Shown piece by piece: positions 52,082 to 61,031 of a DNA stretch of 64,000 nucleotides; within the stretch, counting starts at the first letter, position 1, and each line of letters opens with the position of its first letter. Where the stretch lies: NCBI RefSeq assembly GCF_049331405.1, contig NZ_CP186274.1, positions 3,720,001 to 3,784,000 of the forward strand, given 5' to 3'. Source of the DNA: PoT sp049331405. Its GTDB lineage: Bacteria > Planctomycetota > Planctomycetia > Isosphaerales > Isosphaeraceae. The notes under the pieces are model-generated. The model had not been told where the DNA came from. It did no database searches and saw only the letters and a program-made list of their open reading frames with translations. The position numbers were made by a program, and so were the translations under genes.

Positions 52082-53434
52082 ATGGCTTATATCGCGAATA
52101 CCCCCGACGACGTCCGCGTCATGCTCGGGACGCTCGGGCTCGAATCGATCGAGCAGCTCTTCAGTCACATCCCCGAGAAGCTCAGGCTCCAGCGCCCGCT
52201 CTCCGTCCCCCGGGCGCTCAGCGAGCTGGAACTGACCGAGGAAATCGGCGGCCTGCTCGCCCAGAACATCGGCGCCGACAAACGCCCCTGCTTCCTCGGG
52301 GGCGGCAGCTATGATCACTTCATTCCCGCCGTGGTCGACCAACTCTCGGGACGCGGCGAATACTTCACCGCCTACACGCCCTATCAGCCCGAGGCGAGCC
52401 AGGGGACCCTCCAGGCGACGTTCGAGTATCAGACCCTGATCACCGAACTGACCGGCCTGGACGTCTCGAATGCGAGCCTCTACGACGGCGGCTCCGCCGT
52501 GGCCGAGGCCGTCCTGATGGCCCTGTCGGTCACGAGGCGACTCGGCCGCGTGGTCATCGCCGGCACCGTGCATCCCGAGTACCGCCAGATCCTCGCCACG
52601 TACATGGCCAACCTCGAGCCCGAGCTCGTCGTGGTCCCGGATCAAGACGGTCAGATCAAGCCCGAGGAACTCGTCGCCGCCATCACCGATGACACGGCCG
52701 CGGTCATCCTCCAGTATCCCAACGTCTTCGGCCAGCTCGAAGACATCGAGACGCTCGTCAAGGCGGCCCACGACAAGGGGGCGCTGGCGATCGTGAGCGT
52801 CGACCCCGTCAGCCTCGGGCTCTTGCGAAGGCCCTCGACCTACGGTGCGGACATCGTCGTCGCCGAGGGACAAGGGCTTGGCAATCCCATGAGCTATGGC
52901 GGTCCCTATCTCGGGATCATGGCCTGCCGCGAGGAATACGTCCGCAAGATGCCCGGCCGCATCGTCGGCCAGACGACCGATCGAAACGGCAAGCGCTGCT
53001 GGGTACTGACGCTCCAGACGCGCGAACAGCACATTCGCCGCGAGAAGGCCACGTCGAACATCTGCACGAACCAGGGGTTGCTCGCCCTGCGTGCCAGCAT
53101 CTATCTCGCCGCGATCGGCCCTCGAGGCCTGAGGCAGGTCGCTGAGCTCTCGATGCGGAAGGCCCACTACGCCGCCGAGCAACTCGCCGCGGTCCCCGGC
53201 CTCTCGCTCTCGCACCCGGGTCCCTTCTTCAAGGAGTTCGCGATCCGGACGAGCAAGGATCCCGGCAAGATCCTGGCCGAAGTCGGCCGCCTCGGCTACC
53301 ACGGCGGGATCGCGCTCGGGCGGCTCGCCCCCGAATGGTCGGATCAGATCCTCATCGCCGTCACCGAGAAACGCTCGCGATCCGAGATCGACGGCCTGGT
53401 CGATGCCTATCGACGTGCCCTCGAGATCGTCTGA
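52082..53434 (+). CDS. gcvPA: glycine dehydrogenase (decarboxylating) subunit 1
   Basis: 450 residues from the ATG at 52082 (a GTG directly before it is also in frame). This is the N-terminal half of P protein, encoded separately as in Gram-positive bacteria, Thermus and many Planctomycetes. Signatures are YIANTPDDVRVMLGTLG, FLGGGSYDHFIPAVVDQL, YTPYQPEASQGTLQATFEYQ and SLYDGGSAVAEAVLMA. It forms an alpha2beta2 PLP enzyme with GcvPB; the PLP Lys is in the other subunit. It lies 194 bases after gcvH. Confidence 0.97.
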   Translation: MAYIANTPDDVRVMLGTLGLESIEQLFSHIPEKLRLQRPLSVPRALSELELTEEIGGLLAQNIGADKRPCFLGGGSYDHFIPAVVDQLSGRGEYFTAYTPYQPEASQGTLQATFEYQTLITELTGLDVSNASLYDGGSAVAEAVLMALSVTRRLGRVVIAGTVHPEYRQILATYMANLEPELVVVPDQDGQIKPEELVAAITDDTAAVILQYPNVFGQLEDIETLVKAAHDKGALAIVSVDPVSLGLLRRPSTYGADIVVAEGQGLGNPMSYGGPYLGIMACREEYVRKMPGRIVGQTTDRNGKRCWVLTLQTREQHIRREKATSNICTNQGLLALRASIYLAAIGPRGLRQVAELSMRKAHYAAEQLAAVPGLSLSHPGPFFKEFAIRTSKDPGKILAEVGRLGYHGGIALGRLAPEWSDQILIAVTEKRSRSEIDGLVDAYRRALEIV

Positions 53435-53544
53435 TCTCCAACGATAATTCAGGCCGCCGGACCTCCCAGGCTGGAGCACGGCGGCGATCGATCGCGGCAT
53501 TTCAACAAGACACGTCCGTGGCCAAGTTTCTCGGGAATGCGTCC

Positions 53545-55023
53545 ATGTACAAGCTCCAAGCTCCCCCGCTCCTCTTCGAGTCGAGCCGTCCCGGCCGGGC
53601 CACGTCCTACCTGCCCGCCTCGGACGTCCCCGCTCGCCCGCTCGAGGACCTGATCCCCGCGCAGCATCTCGGCGGCGAAGCCCCTCCCCTGCCCGAGCTG
53701 AGCGAGCTCGACGTCGTCCGGCACTACACGAATCTCTCGACCCTGAACATGGCGATTGATTCGAACTTCTATCCTCTCGGCTCCTGCACGATGAAGTACA
53801 ACCCGAGGCGCAACGAGCGCCTCGCGGCCTTCCCTGGGCTCGGTGCCCAGCATCCGTATCAGGATGAAAGCACCCTCCAGGGGCTCCTGGCGATCCTGTA
53901 TGACCTCCAGCAGATCCTCGCCGAGATCGGCGGCCTCGACGCCGTGAGCCTCCAGCCGGCGGCCGGGGCCCAGGGTGAGCTGACGGCGCTCCTCGTAGCG
54001 GCGGCCTTCTTCCGCGATCGGAGCGAGGCGAGGACCAAGGTCCTTATCCCCGACAGCGCCCACGGCACCAACCCCGCCTCGGCCCAGCTCGCCGGCTTCG
54101 AAACCGTCACGATCAAGAGCGATGCGAGAGGCCTCGTCGATCTGAACGACTTCAAGGCGAAGCTCGACGATCAGGCCGCGGTGTTCATGATCACCAACCC
54201 GAACACGGTGGGGATCTTCGACCCGCAGGTGAGCGAGATCGCCGAGATGCTCCACGCCCGCGGTGCCCTGCTCTATCTCGATGGCGCCAACATGAACGCG
54301 ATCCTCGGCGCCGTGCGGCCCGGCGACATGGGGGCCGACCTCATGCACTACAACCCGCACAAGACCTTCTCCGGACCGCACGGGGGCGGCGGACCCGGCG
54401 CGGGGCCGATCGCCGTCCGCAAGGACCTGGCGCCTTACCTCCCCACGCCGCTCGTCGCGAAGTCGGAAGACGGCACCTATCGCCTCGACTTCGACCGCCC
54501 GAAGACGATCGGGCGCGTGCGTTCCTTCTTCGGCAACACCGGGGTCCTCTTCCGAGCCTACTGTTATATCCGGAGCCAGGGGCCGGAAGGGCTCAAACGG
54601 ATCTCCGAGCACGCCGTCTTGAATGCGAATTACTTGATGGCCCTCGTCCGAGACACCTTGCCCGTGCCGTTCGGCGAGACCTGCATGCACGAGTTCGTCG
54701 CCTCCGCGCGAGGCCTCGCCCGAGAGCGCGGGGTCCGGGCGATGGACATCGGCAAGCGGCTCATCGACCACAATATCCACGCCCCGACCGTGTATTTCCC
54801 GCTGATCGTCCCCGAAGCGTTGATGATCGAGCCGACCGAGACCGAGAGCCGCGAGACGCTGGAGAAATTCGCGGAGGTGCTTATCTCGATCGCCAAAGAC
54901 GACCCGCAAACCCTGCACGACTCCCCCGTCAGCACGCCCATCTCCCGGCCCGACGAGGTGAAGGCGGCCAAGGTGCCGATCCTCAGGTGGACGCCCTCTG
55001 AGGTATCGTCCCCCGAAAAATAA
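53545..55023 (+). CDS. gcvPB: glycine dehydrogenase (decarboxylating) subunit 2
   Basis: 492 residues from the ATG at 53545; an in-frame GTG at 53518 is the alternative, and further upstream the frame overlaps gcvPA and is not coding. It decarboxylates glycine and loads the aminomethyl group on GcvH. PLP is bound by Lys273 in NPHKTFSGPHGGGGPGAG. Other signatures are LFESSRPGRATSYLP, FYPLGSCTMKYNPRRNE, DSAHGTNPASAQLAG and YLDGANMNAILG. It pairs with GcvPA and lies 110 bases after it. Confidence 0.97.
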   Translation: MYKLQAPPLLFESSRPGRATSYLPASDVPARPLEDLIPAQHLGGEAPPLPELSELDVVRHYTNLSTLNMAIDSNFYPLGSCTMKYNPRRNERLAAFPGLGAQHPYQDESTLQGLLAILYDLQQILAEIGGLDAVSLQPAAGAQGELTALLVAAAFFRDRSEARTKVLIPDSAHGTNPASAQLAGFETVTIKSDARGLVDLNDFKAKLDDQAAVFMITNPNTVGIFDPQVSEIAEMLHARGALLYLDGANMNAILGAVRPGDMGADLMHYNPHKTFSGPHGGGGPGAGPIAVRKDLAPYLPTPLVAKSEDGTYRLDFDRPKTIGRVRSFFGNTGVLFRAYCYIRSQGPEGLKRISEHAVLNANYLMALVRDTLPVPFGETCMHEFVASARGLARERGVRAMDIGKRLIDHNIHAPTVYFPLIVPEALMIEPTETESRETLEKFAEVLISIAKDDPQTLHDSPVSTPISRPDEVKAAKVPILRWTPSEVSSPEK

Positions 55024-55137
55024 GCGGACATTATTCGGACCTCCCTTGCTCGCGTATCCGAGAGCGGTCAGGCTGGACGATGCGCGAGGTTAAGGCACCC
55101 GTTCAAAGCAACCTTCGGCTTGGGAAAAGAGGCCGCC

Positions 55138-55899
55138 GTGTCGGTCGTGGTCGAGGATTTCCACAAGGTCTATGGCAGCACCGTCGCCGTGGCCGGCGTG
55201 AGCTTCCGCGTGGAGCCTGGCGAGATCCTCGGCCTCGTCGGGCCCAATGGCGCGGGCAAGACGTCGACCATGCGGGCCCTGGCGGGGATCCTGAACCCCA
55301 CGCGTGGACGCATTCTCATCGATGGGCATGATCTGACTACGGATCCCGTCGCCGCCAAGTCGGTCCTCGCCTACGTGCCCGACAATCCGAACCTCTTCGC
55401 CACCCTCACGGTCTGGGAACACCTCCAGTTCGTGGCCAGCGTCTATCGGGTGCAAGACTGGGTCGAGCGAGCCGAAGGGCTACTGAGGCAATTCGACCTG
55501 CTCTCCTGTCGCGACGCTGTCTCGACCGAACTCTCGCGAGGGATGCGCCAGAAGGTCGCGATCGCCTGCGGCTACCTCCACGCCCCCAAAGTCATCCTGC
55601 TCGACGAACCGCTGACGGGCCTCGATCCGAGGGGGATCCGCACGATGCAGGACTCGATCCGCAAGCGAGCCTCCCAGGGATCGGCGGTGATGATCAGCTC
55701 TCACCTCCTCTCGCAGGTGGAGGGGCTCTGCTCGTCGATCCTGATCCTGCACAAGGGGCGGATGCTCATGCACGCCCGCCTTGATGCGTTGCAGCGGGAG
55801 CGGGACGCGAGCGGCCGGGAGGAGTCGCTCGAAGAGCTCTTCCTCCGGCTTACCGAGACGTCCGAGCATGCCGTGATGGCGCCTGGCTCGGGGGTGTAG
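55138..55899 (+). CDS. ABC transporter ATP-binding protein
   Basis: 253 residues from the GTG at 55138, which has AAGAGG five bases upstream; a TTG at 55120 is an alternative. Walker A is GLVGPNGAGKTSTMRAL, the signature motif is the degenerate LSRGMRQK common in ABC-2 type exporters, Walker B is VILLDEPLTGLDPRG and the H-loop MISSHLLSQVE is present. It energises the permease encoded one base downstream. It follows gcvPB by 114 bases. The substrate cannot be told from sequence. Confidence 0.93.
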   Translation: MSVVVEDFHKVYGSTVAVAGVSFRVEPGEILGLVGPNGAGKTSTMRALAGILNPTRGRILIDGHDLTTDPVAAKSVLAYVPDNPNLFATLTVWEHLQFVASVYRVQDWVERAEGLLRQFDLLSCRDAVSTELSRGMRQKVAIACGYLHAPKVILLDEPLTGLDPRGIRTMQDSIRKRASQGSAVMISSHLLSQVEGLCSSILILHKGRMLMHARLDALQRERDASGREESLEELFLRLTETSEHAVMAPGSGV

Positions 55900-55900
55900 G

Positions 55901-57529
55901 GTGGATCGCTCGCTCTGGCTCCTGATCCGGTTACGCGCCTTCGGCTGGATCCGACGCGTGAGGCGCAACCTGCTGAGCCCCAGGGGAGCGGCCCTGGCGT
56001 TCGTCGGCGTGCTCCTGCTCGTGCCGCTGATCGCCTCGATGTTCATCAGCCCCGCGATGCAGGGGAAGGCCCAGTTCCTCTTCTTCCGGCGGTTCGGCCC
56101 CCTGGCCGTGCTGGGATTTTGCCTACTCAGCGTCGTCCTGTCGAGCGACGAGCGAGCCCTCGCATTCTCGCCCGCGGAGATCGACTTCCTGTTCCCGGCC
56201 CCCTTCCAACGCAGGACGTTACTCGCCTATCGCATCGTCGTTTCGCTGGGCGTAGCCTGCGTCTCGGCGGCGTTCATGACGCTGGTCGTCGGGCGTCATG
56301 GAGGCTCGCTGCTCGCGAGCTTCGTTTCTCTCTTCCTGGCCACGGAACTGATCTACCTGATCACCCTGATCGTCGGGCTATTCTCGTCGGTGATCGACGA
56401 GACGACCTCGGGTCGTCGCCACGTCTCGCTGATCGTCGGCACGGCCTTGATCCTGGTGGTATTCGTCACCTGGGACCGTCAGTCGTTCGGCCTGGCCTCG
56501 GGGAATTCGCTCAGGAGGCTTGCTCGGTCGCCTGTCGTCAACGTCCTCAGCCTGCCGTTCCGGCCCTTCGTCAATGCCTTCACCTCGACGGCCCCCTGGC
56601 CGGAACTCGCGACGTGGTCGGCCATCGGGTTCGCCGAGGTCCTCACGTTGATCGGCATCCTGCTCATGATCGACGTCGACTCGTATGAGACCGTGACCAA
56701 CGCCAACGCCCGCGACCTCGCTCGCCTGGAAGGTACCAGGATCCGCGGCCGACATCGGTCAAGCCGGATGGCGGCACTTCGCCCGGCGGGGGTACCATGG
56801 TGGGGAGGGATCGGCCCGAATTTCTGGAGGCACGGCCTCTTCATGCTCCGTCAGCCGGCTCGACTCCTGACCGTGGCGTCGCTCTTCCTCGTGTCGATGA
56901 TTTCGATCTACGTGGCGATCAAAGGCGGGCGATACACGGCTCGTGGGCAAGAGTTCTGGCTGGCGGCCTCGGCCTTGATCCTCCATGCGATACTCTTCGG
57001 GCCTACGATCCTCGGACTCGACCTCCGGAGCGACAGCGAGTACATCGACGAACTCAAGTCACTGCCCATCCCACCGCTGCACATCGTCCTCGGTGAGCTG
57101 GCGACTCCCTGCGTGATCTTGATCCTGGGGCAGTGGTTTACCTTGGCGATCCTGGCTTTGATAATCCACCTCGGCCGCTGGCATATTATAGCGGTATCGC
57201 TGTTAATTGTTCCTGTGAACATTCTCTTTGTCGAGATCGAGAATTTATTCTTCCTCTGGTTCCCCATCCCACGGCCGATGGGGTTCACGCTCGACTTCCC
57301 GACGCTGGGACGACAGTTCATCCTGATCCTGGCGAGGCTTGCCTTCGTGACGACAATCCTAGTGGCTGCCGCGATGCTCGGTTGGGCGGCCTATTTCTCG
57401 TTCGGGCGAAACTGGACACTTGGTTTTGCGACAGCGTTGCTGGTCACGCTGGCCACGTGCGCGTCTCTGCTTCCGATGCTCACGTCCGCTTTCGTCAAGT
57501 TCGACGTGAGCCGAGGCTCACCGCTTTAA
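55901..57529 (+). CDS. ABC exporter permease (putative ABC_export family)
   Basis: 542 residues from a GTG one base after the ATPase stop. It has about twelve hydrophobic helices (GAALAFVGVLLLVPLIASMF, ASFVSLFLATELIYLITLIV, LTVASLFLVSMISIYVAI, LGWAAYFSF). A cytoplasmic loop with SSDERALAFSPAEIDFLFPA near residue 80-105 is typical of the putative ABC exporter family PF16962, in which this motif is conserved. The exported substrate is unknown. lipM follows by seven bases, so ATPase, permease and lipM are one unit. Confidence 0.85.
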   Translation: MDRSLWLLIRLRAFGWIRRVRRNLLSPRGAALAFVGVLLLVPLIASMFISPAMQGKAQFLFFRRFGPLAVLGFCLLSVVLSSDERALAFSPAEIDFLFPAPFQRRTLLAYRIVVSLGVACVSAAFMTLVVGRHGGSLLASFVSLFLATELIYLITLIVGLFSSVIDETTSGRRHVSLIVGTALILVVFVTWDRQSFGLASGNSLRRLARSPVVNVLSLPFRPFVNAFTSTAPWPELATWSAIGFAEVLTLIGILLMIDVDSYETVTNANARDLARLEGTRIRGRHRSSRMAALRPAGVPWWGGIGPNFWRHGLFMLRQPARLLTVASLFLVSMISIYVAIKGGRYTARGQEFWLAASALILHAILFGPTILGLDLRSDSEYIDELKSLPIPPLHIVLGELATPCVILILGQWFTLAILALIIHLGRWHIIAVSLLIVPVNILFVEIENLFFLWFPIPRPMGFTLDFPTLGRQFILILARLAFVTTILVAAAMLGWAAYFSFGRNWTLGFATALLVTLATCASLLPMLTSAFVKFDVSRGSPL

Positions 57530-57536
57530 GGCTTTC

Positions 57537-58283
57537 ATGATGCGTTGCCGACTCTTGCCCCACGAAGCGGCCGACGGCCCGATCAACATGGCGACAGACG
57601 AAGTCCTCTTGAATGAGGTCGCGGAATCGCCGGATCACGCGATCCTCCGGTTCTACTCCTGGACGATCCCCACGCTGAGCCTGGGCTATTTCCAGAGCCT
57701 TCGAGACGTCGAGGCCGACCCGAGGTGGAAGGACGTGGCGGTGGTCCGTCGCCTGACGGGAGGCGGTGCACTCTGGCATCATCATGAGATCACGTACGCG
57801 TTCATTGTGCCTACCACGCATCCACGCTCGGGGCGTGGCGGGCAACTCTACGAATGCATTCACGGCATCATCGCGCGAGTATTGCAGCAACATGGTCTCG
57901 ACGCGCGGCGCCGCGGAGGGTACAACTCGATAAGCGAGGCCACGCGACCTTTTCTTTGCTTCAAGGATCGCGATCCAGAGGACCTGATCCTCGGGGGCGC
58001 GAAGGTCGTGGGCAGTGCCCAGCGAAGGCGAGCACGTGCGGTGTTGCAGCACGGCTCGTTGCTCCTCAGACATTCGGAAGCGACTCCGGAACTCCCGGGG
58101 GTTCGCGACCTGGCCGATTTGCACGATCGGGCGATGAACTGGCCCGTAGTGCTCGGTGACGCGATGATCGACAGCCTGGAACTTGAACCGGTACCGAGTG
58201 CCCTGAGCGATGTCGAAAGGCATCAAATCCAAGCCTGGTCCGATGCTGTCTACCGCAACCCTTCGTGGACGCGGCGAAAATAG
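57537..58283 (+). CDS. LipM-like octanoyltransferase (lipoate-protein ligase A family)
   Basis: 248 residues of the BPL/LplA fold. Conserved VVRRLTGGGALWHHHEITYA and GGAKVVGSAQRRRARAVLQH (Lys156) hold the acyl site. Cys141, in PFLCFKDRDPEDL, aligns with the catalytic Cys of Bacillus LipM, which moves octanoyl from acyl-carrier protein to GcvH; lipoate ligases lack this Cys. Its place in the gcv cluster fits priming of GcvH for lipoylation. A LipA synthase is not in this window. A generic lipoate ligase is the alternative. Two ATGs occur at the start. Confidence 0.82.
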   Translation: MMRCRLLPHEAADGPINMATDEVLLNEVAESPDHAILRFYSWTIPTLSLGYFQSLRDVEADPRWKDVAVVRRLTGGGALWHHHEITYAFIVPTTHPRSGRGGQLYECIHGIIARVLQQHGLDARRRGGYNSISEATRPFLCFKDRDPEDLILGGAKVVGSAQRRRARAVLQHGSLLLRHSEATPELPGVRDLADLHDRAMNWPVVLGDAMIDSLELEPVPSALSDVERHQIQAWSDAVYRNPSWTRRK

Positions 58284-58710
58284 CGTCGGCACCCGGATCG
58301 CAAGAAACACTCATCGGCAGTCGGCATCTCGCCGATTCGAAATCCAGGGGTAGTTCCGTGCGAACGTCTTGGAACTCGGACCGTTCTCGATAAAATTCAA
58401 GGTGTCCGAGTCTGGGAAGCGGTTTGATCTACGTTCGGCTCACGCGACAAGCCCAAGCCCGATTCTTTATTCCCCGGGCCTTGGAATTATTCGAAGCATG
58501 AACCGGGTGTTTACCGAGCCCTCCCTTTTGGTGAGGTCGATTCATCCTATTTATCGCGTTCTTACCCCGATCGCAGTCTTTAATGAGGTGCCCCACTTCG
58601 CAATAGATTGATGATGTCTCCGTCCATGTTCGGCGGGAAGCGGGCTAATCCGTGGGGCCTGGTTCCATCCGAGCAGTCGCTGCTGACCTATTGGTCGGGA
58701 CGGTCCGTTC
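58284..58710. other. intergenic region before FHA gene
   Basis: 427 bases, AT-richer than neighbours around 58380-58600. An 80-residue open frame (58369-58611) has no domain, ribosome binding site or coding-like composition. No hairpin with T-run is clear. Confidence 0.4.
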
Positions 58711-59802
58711 ATGAAAGCGCAGCTGATTGTCGTCCAAGGTAAACCCGAGGGGAAGGTGATCCCCCTCGCGACGCCGATCTATAAGATTGGCCGTGGCGAG
58801 AACTGCAACCTTCGCCCCAACAGTGACCTCGTAAGCCGTGAACACGTAGAGTTCAACCTCACGGCGACGCAGGTGATTGTCCGCGACCTGGGGAGCCGCA
58901 ACGGCACCCTCGTTAACGGTAAAACCATTACGGAACCGTACGTCTTGAAGGATCGCGACCTGATCTCGGTCGGGACCCTCACGTTCGCCATCTCGATCCA
59001 GGATGTCCCCGTCGTCGCCAGCGGCAAGCCCGCGAACGGCGCACCCGCGGCTGCCCGTACGGGGTCCCCCGACGAGGTCAGTCACGACGACATCGAATCC
59101 TGGCTCGTCGCCGATAACGCGCGCCCGCAGCCCGAACGGCCTTCCGGCGTGTACAGCGGCGACACGATGACGATCGAGACGTTCAAGCTGCCCGCCACGC
59201 CCGCTCCGGCGGCCCCCGCGGCGAAGGCCCCTGCCCCGGCAGCACCCGCCAAGCCCGCTCCGGTGGCTGCGGCCCCGGCCCCTGCGCCGGCAAAACCCGC
59301 CTCGGCCCCCGTCGTCGCCGCTCCCGCGCCCGTTCCAGTCACTCCGGCCGCGACCACCCCTCCGGTCGTGACTCAGCCGGCCGCACCGGCACCAGCACCT
59401 GTCGTAACCGCCCCCGCTCCGGTGGTAGTCGCCCCGGCCCCCGCTCCGGTGGTAGTTGCCCCGACACCCGCACCAGTGGCCGCTGCCCCTGCACCTGCCG
59501 CTCGCCCCGCGCCCGCTCCGGCTCCGAATTTCGAGGACTTCGAATTTGAGCGACTCCCGGAAGGCCACGGGGACTCCGATCCTGAGGAAGAGCTCGGAGC
59601 TCGGGACGATGACGATGGCGATGGCGAGGAAGCGGACGATGAGGATATGGTGATCGACGAGTTCGTCGACGAGTCGAACCCGTTCTATGTCAAGAAGCCC
59701 AAGGAGGAAGAGGTCGTCGTGAAGGGCAAGCCCGTCTTCAAGGATTCGAGCGACGCAGCCTCCGACATCTTGCGCAAGATGATGGAACGGCGCCGCCGAT
59801 GA
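58711..59802 (+). CDS. FHA domain protein with Pro/Ala-rich linker
   Basis: 363 residues. The FHA domain spans ~1-95: IGRGENCNLRP, then DLVSREHVEFNL and DLGSRNGTLVNG supply the Gly27-Arg28, Ser42-Arg43-His45 and Asn64/Asn69 residues that bind phosphothreonine. A central region of ~130 residues is almost only Pro, Ala and Val repeats (VVAPAPAPVVVAPTPAPVA), probably an extended spacer. The C-terminus has an acidic run (EEELGARDDDDGDGEEADDED) and a basic end (MMERRRR). It should recruit a phosphorylated partner, so a Ser/Thr kinase is expected elsewhere. MoxR follows by 123 bases. Confidence 0.88.
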   Translation: MKAQLIVVQGKPEGKVIPLATPIYKIGRGENCNLRPNSDLVSREHVEFNLTATQVIVRDLGSRNGTLVNGKTITEPYVLKDRDLISVGTLTFAISIQDVPVVASGKPANGAPAAARTGSPDEVSHDDIESWLVADNARPQPERPSGVYSGDTMTIETFKLPATPAPAAPAAKAPAPAAPAKPAPVAAAPAPAPAKPASAPVVAAPAPVPVTPAATTPPVVTQPAAPAPAPVVTAPAPVVVAPAPAPVVVAPTPAPVAAAPAPAARPAPAPAPNFEDFEFERLPEGHGDSDPEEELGARDDDDGDGEEADDEDMVIDEFVDESNPFYVKKPKEEEVVVKGKPVFKDSSDAASDILRKMMERRRR

Positions 59803-59925
59803 TCGGGAAGCGATGCCGCTCCCGGTGATTTCTTCCTTGAGATTGGGTAAGATCCACCGAAGAGCAATCAGTCGTGGCCATCAGGCTACCGCGAAGTGTC
59901 CGAAACCGAGGGGAATTGCCGGATC

Positions 59926-60924
59926 ATGTCCGAGGATCTCGAGTCTTCGCCGCAGCATGCGGAGCGTAGTCTTTCGGACCTGATCGAGCGATTGGAGGCG
60001 AGCGTCGTGGGGCAACGTCCGTTGCTCGAGCGGCTCGTCATCGCCCTCCTGACGGGTGGCCACGTCCTGATTGAAGGTGTGCCCGGATTGGCGAAGACCC
60101 GGTCGGTGCGGACTCTCGCGGCCGCGCTGGGTCTCCCTTTCCGTCGGATCCAGTTCACGCCCGATCTCCTCCCCGCCGACCTGACCGGCACCCAGATTTA
60201 TCGTCCGGCGACCGGGACGTTCGACGTCCGCCCGGGGCCGATCGTCACCAGTGTCTTGCTGGCCGACGAGATCAATCGCGCCCCGGCGAAGGTCCAGAGT
60301 GCCCTGCTCGAGGCCATGCAGGAAGGGCAGATCACGATCGGCGACGAGACGGTCGTCCTGCCCGAGACATTCTGGGTCCTGGCCACCCAGAACCCCATCG
60401 AGCATGAAGGGACCTATCCCCTCCCAGAGGCCCAGCTCGATCGCTTCCTGATGAAGCTGACCGTCGACTACCCGGATCGTCACGCCGAACTCGCCATGCT
60501 CGAACTCCCCAGCGTGAGCGATACCTCGACCCACGAGTCGAACCCCACCGAGGACGTCCCGCTCTTCGGTCCCAAGGACGTACTGGCACTTCGCGCGAAG
60601 GCCGCGGCCGTCCGAGTCGCTCCGGCCATCAAGGAATACGTGGTCGACATCGTCCGTGCGACACGCACGCCGCAGCACTACGGCCTCGACATGGAGGCGT
60701 TGCTGGAGTTGGGGGCGAGCCCCCGCGCCACGATTGCCCTCGTCCGTGCCGCTCGCGGGCATGCGTTGCTCGTGGGACGAGACTATGTCACGCCCCACGA
60801 CGTCAAGAGCCTGGCCCGGGACGTCTTGCGTCACCGGATCATCGCCAGCTACGAGGCCGACGCCGAAGGCCTGACGACGGATGACCTGCTGGGTCGGATC
60901 CTCGACCACATCCCCGTCCCCTGA
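59926..60924 (+). CDS. MoxR-family AAA+ ATPase
   Basis: 332 residues from the ATG at 59926; a GTG at 59896 is also in frame. The P-loop is EGVPGLAKT (to residue 58), Walker B is LLADEINRAPAKVQSALLEAM and sensor 1 is VLATQNPIEHEGTYPLPEAQ, all MoxR hallmarks. The C-terminal lid (LGASPRATIALVRAARGHAL) is complete. MoxR proteins act as chaperones that insert metals or cofactors or assemble surface complexes, usually with von Willebrand A proteins. None of those follows here; an HD-domain gene does, 107 bases on. Confidence 0.93.
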   Translation: MSEDLESSPQHAERSLSDLIERLEASVVGQRPLLERLVIALLTGGHVLIEGVPGLAKTRSVRTLAAALGLPFRRIQFTPDLLPADLTGTQIYRPATGTFDVRPGPIVTSVLLADEINRAPAKVQSALLEAMQEGQITIGDETVVLPETFWVLATQNPIEHEGTYPLPEAQLDRFLMKLTVDYPDRHAELAMLELPSVSDTSTHESNPTEDVPLFGPKDVLALRAKAAAVRVAPAIKEYVVDIVRATRTPQHYGLDMEALLELGASPRATIALVRAARGHALLVGRDYVTPHDVKSLARDVLRHRIIASYEADAEGLTTDDLLGRILDHIPVP

Positions 60925-61031
60925 CGCCCGCCTCCGATTCCTCCCCTTGAATTTCTGCGTCGAGAAACCCATGATCGAAGTGGAGGACGTCCCTCAGCGA
61001 CGCCCTTGAAGGATGGTCGTGGAGAAGCTCG

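Noticed and set aside
53449..54918. 489-residue frame antisense to gcvPB
   Set aside because: Shadow of GcvPB, whose PLP-lysine motif is clear.
58369..58611. 80-residue frame before the FHA gene
   Set aside because: No ribosome binding site, no domain, AT-rich chance frame.
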